Shown: piece after piece, positions 7,858 to 14,607 of the stretch | Layout: the number at the start of each line of letters is the position of its first letter | Numbering within the stretch: position 1 is the stretch's first letter | Position numbers and translations under genes: made by a program | The notes under the pieces: model-generated | Databases searched by the model: none | Seen by the model: the letters and a program-made list of their open reading frames with translations, nothing else | What the model was told of the DNA's origin: nothing | Assembly (NCBI GenBank): GCA_025927665.1 | Contig: JAICKZ010000033.1 | Span: 1-15,485, forward strand | Reading direction: 5' to 3' | DNA length: 15,485 bases | Origin: Steroidobacteraceae bacterium | Lineage (GTDB): Bacteria; Pseudomonadota; Gammaproteobacteria; Steroidobacterales; Steroidobacteraceae

Positions 7858-7872
7858 GCAGATTCGATCTGC
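7858..7872. repeat. Short perfect hairpin between ACP and glycosyltransferase genes
   Basis: GCAGAT at 7858-7863 and its exact complement ATCTGC at 7867-7872 flank a three-base loop (TCG). It lies in the 132-base gap between the ACP and the glycosyltransferase, near the glycosyltransferase start. No T-run follows on either strand, so it is not a standard terminator. It could be an mRNA processing or stability element, or chance. Confidence 0.25.
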
Positions 7873-7964
7873 TTCACGATATTCGAATGACAATTTATGC
7901 ATGCCAATACATGACGTAACCACAAGACCCGTTTAGTATCGATTGAGAGAAAGCGCATGAATAG

Positions 7965-8228
7965 TTACGCATGAGCCGTGGCAAGAATATTCATCACTGC
8001 ATCAACCACATCACCCACTGTACGCACGTGCTTGAATTGTTGCGGCTTAATTTTTTGACCTGTGAACTCTTTAAGCTTCAATAGCAAATCCACCGCGTCA
8101 ATACTGTCGATATCCAAATCTGTATATAGCTGAGCCTGCAGATTAATTTTATCCGCATCGATCTCGAACAACTCCACCAGCGTGTCACGCAGGTGATCAA
8201 ATACTTCTTCTCGGGTCTTGATTGTCAT
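7965..8228 (-). CDS. Acyl carrier protein, first of two
   Basis: An 87-residue acyl carrier protein. The phosphopantetheine attachment serine is Ser42 in DLDIDSIDAVDLL, preceded by the usual helix I (VFDHLRDTLVELFEID) and the loop ADKINLQAQLYTDL. The end KEFTGQKIKPQQFKHVRTVGDVVDAV matches the helix III-IV region of ACPs from aryl polyene clusters. It would hold the aryl starter or the growing polyene chain in the cytoplasm. It starts 108 bases after the PlsC-type acyltransferase stop; the ribosome site is weak (GAGATAGAGC before ATG). Aryl polyene clusters have two ACPs (ApeE and ApeF). Which one this is cannot be settled from sequence alone, although its position after an ApeD-like gene would favour ApeE. 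Confidence 0.93.
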   Translation of the reverse strand: MTIKTREEVFDHLRDTLVELFEIDADKINLQAQLYTDLDIDSIDAVDLLLKLKEFTGQKIKPQQFKHVRTVGDVVDAVMNILATAHA

Positions 8229-8336
8229 GCTCTATCTCAAAAATTTTCAGTCTTCGGCTCTGGTCTATTGACCTCAGACCCGTCCATCATCTCGGCCATC
8301 AAATCGTCCGTAAGATTCGGACCGCAAGCCATTCCT

Positions 8337-9110
8337 TCATGGCAACCAACTCTGGTTCTGTGCATCTACGGCCGCATAATACTTAAGAAAAAACTTGCTC
8401 AGCCGCCGCGCTGGCAGCACCCCACTGCGGCGGTCGGGATTGTAAACGCTTGGTGGCAAGGGCTCACCGACTTTGATACGAAAATGTGGACGTCGACGCG
8501 GTACACGGTACCAGGGATAACCTTTGGTTAAAGTAGCCTCGGATACTTCGATGGTCACGGGCAGAATATTGACCCCCGCAGCCAACGCGATATGTGCCGC
8601 GCCGCGTTGCATGCGTAGCGGTTGACCCGGCGAGCTACGTGTTCCTTCTGGAAAAATTAAAAGCGAATGCCCAGCACGCAGAACGGCTGCGCAATCCGCA
8701 ACCAACTCTTCGCCCATGCGATTGGGGATATAAGAGCCCCAAATAATCGGCCAACGTAAAAAAGGATGTCGCCACAATCCTTGTTTAACAATGCAATCAA
8801 CTCGCGGCATCAGGGATATTAGGAATACCACGTCGATTAAAGTAGGGTGGTTGGCAATAATCAATTGTCCCGGCACCCACAGTCGTTCGATATCAGTAAC
8901 TTCGTACGTGAGTAAACCCAAGCTACGCATGAATCCGACGTAAGCCTTTAAAATCAGGTGTATAGCGTACTGAATACGCCGACGCGGCGTGGTTTTGCCA
9001 ACCGCTGTCAAGCGCAGCACGGGCAAAACCGTGATGCTGATGACGAGGGCTCCCAGGCCGAACACGATGAACGCAAAGCCAGTGGCGAGAACCCGCCAAT
9101 ACCGACCCAT
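8337..9110 (-). CDS. PlsC-type 1-acylglycerol-phosphate-like acyltransferase (ApeD-like)
   Basis: A membrane-bound acyltransferase of the PlsC/LPLAT family, 257 residues from the ATG at 9110. The N-terminus has a long membrane helix (VLATGFAFIVFGLGALVISI). The catalytic HX4D box is NHPTLID with His88 and Asp93, and block III is FPEGTRS at 153-159. IPNRMG lies in the second-block region, and NILPVTIEVSEAT falls in the fourth. It transfers acyl groups from ACP or CoA to a lipid acceptor, here perhaps forming the lipid part of the anchored polyene. The frame is open to TTG 9170 with ATGs at 9143, 9140 and 9134. I chose 9110 because MGRYWRVLATG is the conserved-looking start and TGGA lies seven bases upstream. 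It is the first gene of the minus-strand operon. Confidence 0.9.
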   Translation of the reverse strand: MGRYWRVLATGFAFIVFGLGALVISITVLPVLRLTAVGKTTPRRRIQYAIHLILKAYVGFMRSLGLLTYEVTDIERLWVPGQLIIANHPTLIDVVFLISLMPRVDCIVKQGLWRHPFLRWPIIWGSYIPNRMGEELVADCAAVLRAGHSLLIFPEGTRSSPGQPLRMQRGAAHIALAAGVNILPVTIEVSEATLTKGYPWYRVPRRRPHFRIKVGEPLPPSVYNPDRRSGVLPARRLSKFFLKYYAAVDAQNQSWLP

Positions 9111-9275
9111 TGTAGAATCCAGAAACACACCCATCCCCATCATTATTTTGCTGCGCAAAGGATAACGCAACCGAGCAATTCATGTGCAATGAATGTTTCC
9201 AATTGCCTAAGGCTATCGATAAAATATCGCATTCCAAAAAACAGCCCACACGGGCCACACAATCAGGACAACGAT
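9111..9275. promoter_or_regulatory. Divergent intergenic spacer between the two operons
   Basis: This 165-base spacer separates the minus-strand operon (acyltransferase first) from the plus-strand ACP, so promoters for both directions should lie here. Plus-strand elements seen are a TTGCCT at 9203-9208 with a weak TATCGC at 9225-9230 (16-base spacing) and an AGGA ribosome site at 9265-9268, seven bases before the ACP ATG. No convincing minus-strand promoter was found. A small inverted repeat sits at 9217-9229. The promoter calls are weak. Confidence 0.4.
9217..9229. repeat. Inverted repeat, candidate operator in the divergent spacer
   Basis: CGATA at 9217-9221 is the exact reverse complement of TATCG at 9225-9229, with AAA between. 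It is AT-rich and overlaps the candidate -10 region of the plus-strand promoter, where a dimeric regulator could act on both operons. The repeat is short and may be chance. Confidence 0.3.
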
Positions 9276-9560
9276 ATGCCAGATGCAGCGACCCTTACCG
9301 CCGACGAACTTATCATGGGCCAGCACTTGGTACAGACATTAAATCTCGATGGCGTGCAGGCCGCCGACATTGCCCCCGACGCCGCGCTGTTTGGTAATCA
9401 CGCCGAGGGCTTGGGTTTAGATTCCATTGATGCGCTGGAAATTGCTTTGATGATTCAACAACACTATGGAGTTGAATTACGTTCCGAAGACAAAGAAGCG
9501 CGCACAGCATTTGAGTCATTGCGCAAACTGACTCAGTTTGTCCTGTTCAAACGCAGCTGA
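9276..9560 (+). CDS. Acyl carrier protein, second of two
   Basis: A 94-residue acyl carrier protein started at ATG 9276, which has AGGA seven bases upstream. The frame is open far upstream (to 8958), but that part overlaps the acyltransferase gene on the other strand and is not protein-like. The phosphopantetheine serine is Ser50 in GLGLDSIDALEIALMIQQ. Helix I is DELIMGQHLVQTLNLDG and the C-terminal helix is SLRKLTQFVLF. It has the longer loop (DIAPDAALFGNHAEGLGL) seen in one of the two ACPs of aryl polyene clusters. It is followed by a COG4648-type membrane protein and the aryl ligase, the same order as apeF-apeG-apeH. This suggests it is the carrier loaded by the ligase, though either ACP could serve. 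Confidence 0.92.
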   Translation: MPDAATLTADELIMGQHLVQTLNLDGVQAADIAPDAALFGNHAEGLGLDSIDALEIALMIQQHYGVELRSEDKEARTAFESLRKLTQFVLFKRS

Positions 9561-9586
9561 TCATTTTCCCAGACGGGATTTTGATC

Positions 9587-10174
9587 ATGCCTGGATTATT
9601 TTTTTTATATCCTGTACTTGCGCATATCGCCACCCTGCTGCACAGCGACTGGTTGGCCTGGGTGGCATTGACGGTATTTTTCGCCATCCCATTATTGCCT
9701 GCATTGCTGACTCGCGACAAGCGCGCATGGCTATTGTTATCGACGGTCATGATCATTCTAACGGCATGTGCGTTGTCTGGTATTGAGCACTACTTGATGT
9801 ACCTGCCACCCATTTTCATTCCGCTCTCCGTACTGGTGTTGTTTGCACGCAGTTTACGGACTGGGCAAGTTCCCATTGTCACGCGCATCGCTTTGCAAAT
9901 TCGTGGTTCATTGCCGGCGGAGTTGGAACGCTATACACGCGTCATCACACAATGCTGGGTTGTGCTGTTAATTTTGATGGCCGTGTCATCGTTGCTGTTG
10001 GCGTTATATGCCACGCCTGAGTTCTGGTCGTTAATGACCAACGTCATACAATATTTTTTTCTGGCCACAGTATTTTTGTTTGAATACTTATTTCGTCGTT
10101 GGCATTTCAAACATCTCAAACACGAAAGCCTCACCACCATGGTAGTGGCTTTATTCAAAACTAAGATGCATTAA
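9587..10174 (+). CDS. apeG: COG4648-like integral membrane protein (ApeG-like)
   Basis: A 195-residue membrane protein of unknown function. The ATG at 9587 has GGGA about nine bases upstream; an in-frame TTG at 9581 is too close to that site. Hydrophobic stretches give about five membrane helices: FFLYPVLAHIATLL, WVALTVFFAIPLLPALL, WLLLSTVMIILTACALSG, YLPPIFIPLSVLVLF and, after a cytoplasmic-looking segment, CWVVLLILMAVSSLLLALYA. One more follows near FFLATVFLFEYLF. The segment between (LPAELERYTRVITQCWV) resembles a motif of the COG4648 family that sits between the ACP and ligase genes in aryl polyene clusters. It starts 26 bases after the ACP stop and its stop is nearly adjacent to the ligase start. 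It has no recognisable catalytic motif, and its function is not known to me. Confidence 0.8.
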   Translation: MPGLFFLYPVLAHIATLLHSDWLAWVALTVFFAIPLLPALLTRDKRAWLLLSTVMIILTACALSGIEHYLMYLPPIFIPLSVLVLFARSLRTGQVPIVTRIALQIRGSLPAELERYTRVITQCWVVLLILMAVSSLLLALYATPEFWSLMTNVIQYFFLATVFLFEYLFRRWHFKHLKHESLTTMVVALFKTKMH

Positions 10175-10179
10175 TTGTG

Positions 10180-11433
10180 ATGTTGCCATTAATCAATAAT
10201 GACGCAACTCCATTGATATGGCGTGACGGTCATGGCATTACGCGCGCAGGTTTTATTCATGCCGCACAACAACTGGCCGCTCGTTTAGCGGATCGCACTC
10301 ATGTCATTAATTTATGCGCCAGTCGTTTAGGTTTTATGCTCGGCTGGACCGCAGCGGCGCTGCGCAATCAAGTGACATTGCTGCCTCCCAACCAAACCGA
10401 AGCAGCCTTGCAATTGTTGCAACGGAATTTTCCACAGCACAGTATTATTGATGATCGTAGCTTGGATAAGCTCGACTGGAATAGCAAAAGCAGCGCAACA
10501 CCTTCAATCGATTCCGAACATATCATTGCCACCTTGTTTACATCGGGCAGCACTGGCGCTCCACAAGCACACGCAAAAACTTGGGCCAGTCTGACTCGCA
10601 CTGCGCAGCTCGATGCGCAACGCTGTATTCCAAAACCAATTAATCTAGTCGCCACAGTACCATCGCAACACATGTTTGGTTTGCAAACGACGGTATTACT
10701 TCCGTTACTAGGTGGTTGTGCTATTCATGATAGTAAACCATTCTTTCCAGCAGACATTCGTGCGGCGTTGGAATCGATACCTGCACCACGTGCGCTAATC
10801 ACTACACCCGCTCATTTGCGCGCATGCATTGCTGTCAATCTGCAAATACCTGAAGTCGAGTTCGTCCTCTGCGCAACTGCGTTTTTATCTGAAGAGCTTG
10901 CGCGACAAACTGAAGTCATGTGGCGCACCACTGTACTCGAATTTTATGGTTCCACCGAGGCCGGTGCGATTGGCACGCGACGCACGACTGAAGGAGATGC
11001 ATGGTTACTCCATCCTGGAACCACCATTAGCAAAGAAATGGCAGGCACTTACTATCATGCACCGCATTTGTCGGCGCCATTATTGCTGAATGATCAAATC
11101 GAATTACTTGATGGACAACAATTTCGCCTGCTCGGTCGCGACATGGATCAAATTAAGATTGCTGGCAAGCGTGGCTCATTAAATGAAATGACTCAGGCAT
11201 TGATGAATATCCCCGGCGTCAAAGATGGCGTGGTTTTTATGCCTGCGAATGCAGAACGTACTGCAGCACTCGTGGTCGCACCGGGTATCTCCAGCAATTA
11301 CATTCTCGATCAACTGGCATTGAGTGTTGATGCAGTATTTTTGCCGCGTCCGTTGGTCATGTTGGAACAACTGCCTCGCAATGAAATGGGTAAATTAACC
11401 CAAACTGCGTTGCTGCAAGCATTGCACATTTAA
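10180..11433 (+). CDS. apeH: AMP-dependent aryl-ACP ligase / acyl-adenylating enzyme (ApeH-like)
   Basis: A 417-residue ANL-superfamily adenylating enzyme. The P-loop-like motif ATLFTSGSTGAPQAHAKTW is present (the final Lys is in KTW). Further on are LEFYGSTEAGAIGTR (the A5-type Y/FGSTE motif), LLGRDMDQIKIAGKRG (hinge region with its D and K) and PRNEMGKLTQ, whose Lys is the usual adenylation residue. It is shorter than typical acyl-CoA ligases of about 500 residues but keeps the core motifs. In aryl polyene pathways this enzyme activates an aromatic acid such as 4-hydroxybenzoate and loads it on an ACP; the substrate here is inferred. GTG 10177 and ATG 10180 are both possible starts. The gene begins six bases after the upstream stop (or three with GTG), so it is cotranscribed. 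Confidence 0.9.
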   Translation: MLPLINNDATPLIWRDGHGITRAGFIHAAQQLAARLADRTHVINLCASRLGFMLGWTAAALRNQVTLLPPNQTEAALQLLQRNFPQHSIIDDRSLDKLDWNSKSSATPSIDSEHIIATLFTSGSTGAPQAHAKTWASLTRTAQLDAQRCIPKPINLVATVPSQHMFGLQTTVLLPLLGGCAIHDSKPFFPADIRAALESIPAPRALITTPAHLRACIAVNLQIPEVEFVLCATAFLSEELARQTEVMWRTTVLEFYGSTEAGAIGTRRTTEGDAWLLHPGTTISKEMAGTYYHAPHLSAPLLLNDQIELLDGQQFRLLGRDMDQIKIAGKRGSLNEMTQALMNIPGVKDGVVFMPANAERTAALVVAPGISSNYILDQLALSVDAVFLPRPLVMLEQLPRNEMGKLTQTALLQALHI

Positions 11434-11441
11434 GTAACGAA

Positions 11442-11474
11442 ATTAGCGATGAATAGGTTATCTGTATCGCTAAT
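11442..11474. repeat. Nine-base perfect inverted repeat after the ligase gene
   Basis: ATTAGCGAT at 11442-11450 and ATCGCTAAT at 11466-11474 are exact reverse complements across a 15-base loop. It starts eight bases after the ligase stop codon. No T-run follows on the plus strand, so a standard intrinsic terminator is unlikely. It may be a transcript-processing or attenuation hairpin, or an operator for the promoter downstream. Confidence 0.5.
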
Positions 11475-11511
11475 GTAGTAGATTGTGAAATAAAGTTGAT
11501 GTGTACTTAGT

Positions 11512-11549
11512 ATCAGCTGATTGACGTTAAATTAAGGCATAGCCATAAA
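11512..11549 (+). promoter_or_regulatory. Candidate promoter with an overlapping palindrome
   Basis: ATCAGCTGAT at 11512-11521 is a perfect ten-base palindrome ending at the first base of TTGACG (11521-11526), a good -35 box. Seventeen bases later CATAAA (11544-11549) matches four of six -10 positions. It lies 39 bases before the acyltransferase ATG at 11588, in a 154-base gap, and would give the distal genes their own transcription start. The palindrome could bind a regulator. This is a visual call. Confidence 0.4.
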
Positions 11550-11587
11550 AATCGAATTTATATGTATCTGACGGCAACATAAAGACC

Positions 11588-12523
11588 ATGAATGTTTATT
11601 GGGATCAACAACGCGAACGCGGCAGTATCGCTGCCCTGCACTTGGTGATATGGGCAGCGCTGTTGTTTGGTCGTTTCATTATTCGTATCGTATTGTGGTT
11701 TATCGTGGTTTATTTTTTACTTACCAGTCCGCGCGCGGTTCGCGCTTCGCATCACGCATTGCGTCGCTTGCTGCAACGCGAACCCACCATTTTGGACATC
11801 TACAAGCATTTCTATTGTTTCGCGGCCTGCACCATCGATCGGCTGTACTTGCTCAAGGATCGTAAACACTACTTCAATGTTGAAGTAATGCGGCCCACTG
11901 AAGTCGCAACCATCACGACACAAAGCGCTGCGCAATCCAAGGGTTGCTTAATGGTTGTTGCACATCTTGGCAGCTTTGAACCCTTGCGCATGCTGGGCAA
12001 TACGCGCAACTTACCGCTCAGCATATTGATGGATCGCAAGCAAGGAGAAATGCTGGTGAAATTGCTGGAACGCATCAATCCCGATTTTGCATTGCAAATT
12101 ATTGATGCCTCACAACGTGGGCCTGAATTGGTTATTCAGCTGCGCGATGCATTACAGGCCGGACGTATGGTGTGTATTATGGCGGATCGTGCGCGTGCTG
12201 ATGAACGTACATTCGAAGTCGAGTTTTGTGGCAGCAAAGCACGCTTACCAGAAGGCCCATGGGCCCTGGCGAGTGTGCTGGATGTTCCCGTGGTACTGGG
12301 CTTTGGTCTGTACCTGGGTGGTCGTCACTATCAAGCATGCTTTGAATTATTTGCAAATAAAATCATCACTTCAAGACAAACACGTGCTGCTGATCTTCAG
12401 TCTTATGCACAACGCTATGCACAACGACTTGAACACTATGCATATCGCGCACCATACAATTGGTTTAACTTTTATGATTACTGGCATGATGAACTTGAAT
12501 CCACAACCAAAATAAAGTCATGA
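11588..12523 (+). CDS. LpxL/HtrB-type acyltransferase (C-terminal half of ApeJ-like function)
   Basis: A 311-residue acyltransferase of the lipid A biosynthesis LpxL/HtrB family. The N-terminus has WDQQRERGS, then a long hydrophobic membrane helix (LVIWAALLFGRFIIRIVLWFIVVYFLL). The active-site HX4E is HLGSFE with His126 and Glu131. Later conserved-looking parts are a MADRARADERTFEVEFCG block and a C-terminal APYNWFNFYDYW motif, typical of the family. These enzymes transfer acyl chains from ACP to glycolipids at the inner-membrane face. In several aryl polyene clusters this domain is the second half of a glycosyltransferase-acyltransferase fusion; here it stands alone, and the glycosyltransferase lies on the other strand. 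Its stop overlaps the ketosynthase start (ATGA at 12520-12523), so the two are coupled. It may acylate the polyene's sugar or lipid anchor. Confidence 0.88.
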   Translation: MNVYWDQQRERGSIAALHLVIWAALLFGRFIIRIVLWFIVVYFLLTSPRAVRASHHALRRLLQREPTILDIYKHFYCFAACTIDRLYLLKDRKHYFNVEVMRPTEVATITTQSAAQSKGCLMVVAHLGSFEPLRMLGNTRNLPLSILMDRKQGEMLVKLLERINPDFALQIIDASQRGPELVIQLRDALQAGRMVCIMADRARADERTFEVEFCGSKARLPEGPWALASVLDVPVVLGFGLYLGGRHYQACFELFANKIITSRQTRAADLQSYAQRYAQRLEHYAYRAPYNWFNFYDYWHDELESTTKIKS

Positions 12524-13746
12524 GCCTGCTGCGCATTACCCACTTCACTTTGACTTCTACGCTTGGCAACGGCCGCAATGCACATGTTGATGCATTGCTC
12601 AGCGGCACCACCGGACTGCAACAACACCATTTTGATGATTGCCATCTTTCTTGCTGGATAGGTGAAGTAAAGGGATTAGACACTCCATTGCATTCATCCA
12701 TAAAGCAGTTTGATTGCCGCAATCATCGACTTGCGTGGTTGGGACTACAACAGGATGGTTTTCTGGATGCAGTTGCCAAACTACGTGAAAATTACGATCC
12801 AACGCGTATAGGTGTCTTTATGGGTACCAGCACTGCGGGCATTCATGCTGCAGAACTTGCTTATCGTCAATGGCGTCAACATAACGATACCCACCATGCA
12901 CTTCCTGATTGGTTCGACTATCAACACACGCAGAATCTATATTCAGTTGCGGACTTCGTAAAACACGCCTTGCAGTTAAATGGCCATTCATTGGTGATTT
13001 CGACCGCATGTTCATCCAGTGCGAAAGTATTTGCTGCGGCATATCGCAGCATTGCTCTGGGATTGTGTGATGCTGCCATCGTCGGCGGTATAGACAGTTT
13101 ATGTCTCACTACATTGTATGGATTTAATTCATTGCAACTAATATCAATCGATATGTGTCGCCCAGCCGATGTTAATCGCCGCGGCATATCGATTGGTGAA
13201 GCGGCAGGCTTTGCGATCGTCGAAGCGCCACAATTAAAACACGATTTGCATGCATTGCCATTTACATTGTTGGGCTATGGTGAGTGTGGCGATGCATATC
13301 ATATGTCGTCACCTGATCCACAAGGTCATGGCGCCGCAACTTCCATGCAATTGGCATTGTCACGCGCAGGATTAGATCCAAGTGTGGTGGACTACATCAA
13401 TCTACATGGCACGGGCACGCTGGCGAATGATGCCGCCGAAGATAAAGGCGTGACGACCATCTTTGGTACTCATATACCTTGCAGTTCAACGAAAGGTTGG
13501 ACTGGCCATACGCTTGGAGCAGCGGGTATTGTTGAGGCTGGCATTGCCATGCTATGCATCGAACAGGGATTGTTGCCACAAAGTTTGAATACTCAGCAGA
13601 AAGATCCATCGCTTAATGCAAACATATTGCTCAATACACAACGTAAAACGGTCCGTCATGTGATGAGCAATTCATTCGGCTTTGGTGGTAGCAACTGTTC
13701 ATTGTTGTTTGCCGATATTAATGCTTTGAACAAAGCCATCATATGA
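12520..13746 (+). CDS. apeO: Beta-ketoacyl-ACP synthase with complete active site (ApeO-like)
   Basis: A 408-residue ketosynthase of the FabF/type II PKS kind. The nucleophile is Cys164 in ISTACSSSAK, encoded at 13009-13011. His296 in NLHGTGTLAND and His330 in KGWTGHTLGAAG complete the Cys-His-His triad needed for malonyl decarboxylation and condensation. The closing MSNSFGFGGSN loop is intact. It would elongate the aryl chain in the cytoplasm. Its start overlaps the acyltransferase stop and its stop overlaps the chain-length-factor start (ATGA at 13743-13746). That tight coupling fits a ketosynthase and chain-length factor made together as a heterodimer, like ApeO-ApeC. It differs in sequence from the ketosynthase at 1-834, so the cluster has two separate condensing enzymes. 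Confidence 0.94.
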   Translation: MSLLRITHFTLTSTLGNGRNAHVDALLSGTTGLQQHHFDDCHLSCWIGEVKGLDTPLHSSIKQFDCRNHRLAWLGLQQDGFLDAVAKLRENYDPTRIGVFMGTSTAGIHAAELAYRQWRQHNDTHHALPDWFDYQHTQNLYSVADFVKHALQLNGHSLVISTACSSSAKVFAAAYRSIALGLCDAAIVGGIDSLCLTTLYGFNSLQLISIDMCRPADVNRRGISIGEAAGFAIVEAPQLKHDLHALPFTLLGYGECGDAYHMSSPDPQGHGAATSMQLALSRAGLDPSVVDYINLHGTGTLANDAAEDKGVTTIFGTHIPCSSTKGWTGHTLGAAGIVEAGIAMLCIEQGLLPQSLNTQQKDPSLNANILLNTQRKTVRHVMSNSFGFGGSNCSLLFADINALNKAII

Positions 13747-14561
13747 ACCAACTCATTAGCTACATCGAAGCCATTAGCTTTGTCGCACCTGGATTGCCAG
13801 ACTGGCATCAAACTCAAAGCGTATTGCGGGATGAAGTCGCTTACATCAGCAGCGAGCTTGTGGATTATCAACCCAATTTATTGCCATCCAATGAGCGACG
13901 TCGTGCGAGTCCCACTGTCCGCATGGCATTTCGTGTTGCAGAAGAACTCACCCAAAATAGCTCCATTCATGTTGATCAATTAGCGTGCGTATTCAGTTCA
14001 GCGGATGGTGATCTGACCATTGCACAACGTATTTGCCGCGCACTGGCTGAACCAGCACGACTTGTATCGCCCACTGATTTTCACAATTCAGTGCACAACG
14101 CTGCAGTAGGTTATTGGAGCATTGCAACCCGTACCAAAGGTCCCGCGACAGCGATTGCCGCATTCGACTATAGTTTTGCGACCGGCTTACTTGAAGCACA
14201 CAGCATGGTACAGATCGAAAAGCGAGCTGCACTGTTAGTGGTTTACGACGTCCCTGCACCGCCACCTTTGCATGTCAATCGACCTGTTGCTATTCCAGCA
14301 GGAACGGGGTTGCTGCTAACGTCTGTTTGTACTGCAAATACCATTGCAGGCATCAGCATGCAGATTGAAGAATGCACAAGCACACCATGTAGCAACGCTG
14401 CCATTGAAGCATTGCGAACAAGCAACCCGGCTGCACGTGCGTTACCTTTGTTGCAAACATTGGCGCGACGCGAACGACACCAAGTCAATATCGACATGGA
14501 CAATCAACGTTGCTTGCAAATCAGTTTGCATTCAATTAATAAAAATGAAGTGCACTTATGA
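13743..14561 (+). CDS. apeC: Chain-length factor, KS-like protein lacking the active-site cysteine (ApeC-like)
   Basis: A 272-residue ketosynthase-like protein, much shorter than a full ketosynthase, matching the short chain-length-factor type (Ketoacyl-synt_2 Pfam family). The core motif is SPTDFHNSVHNAAVGYWSIATRTKGP, characteristic of these proteins. No Cys stands in the position of the ketosynthase nucleophile, and there is no HGTGT or GHTLGAAG histidine, so it should not condense substrates itself. Such partners shape the chain-length pocket and stabilise the ketosynthase. Overlap with the preceding ketosynthase (ATGA) supports a one-to-one complex. A VYDVPAPPPL strand and a hydrophobic IPAGTGLLLTS follow the core. 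The last 50 residues look less conserved and are rich in Arg and Asn. Confident in type; the partner role is inferred. Confidence 0.88.
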   Translation: MNQLISYIEAISFVAPGLPDWHQTQSVLRDEVAYISSELVDYQPNLLPSNERRRASPTVRMAFRVAEELTQNSSIHVDQLACVFSSADGDLTIAQRICRALAEPARLVSPTDFHNSVHNAAVGYWSIATRTKGPATAIAAFDYSFATGLLEAHSMVQIEKRAALLVVYDVPAPPPLHVNRPVAIPAGTGLLLTSVCTANTIAGISMQIEECTSTPCSNAAIEALRTSNPAARALPLLQTLARRERHQVNIDMDNQRCLQISLHSINKNEVHL

Positions 14562-14607
14562 TTTGTACACCCCATGATCCATCGATCCTCTATTGGTCGA
14601 GCATTTC

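Noticed and set aside
7833..7964. Remnant of a dehydratase gene in the ACP-glycosyltransferase gap
   Set aside because: The gap is only 132 bases; I saw no hotdog-like sequence in it, only a short hairpin and a weak promoter-like TTGGCA at 7902-7907.
8958..9275. N-terminal extension of the second ACP to 200 residues
   Set aside because: The extension is antisense to the acyltransferase gene and rich in His, Asn and Arg; the ATG at 9276 has a good ribosome site and a normal ACP length.
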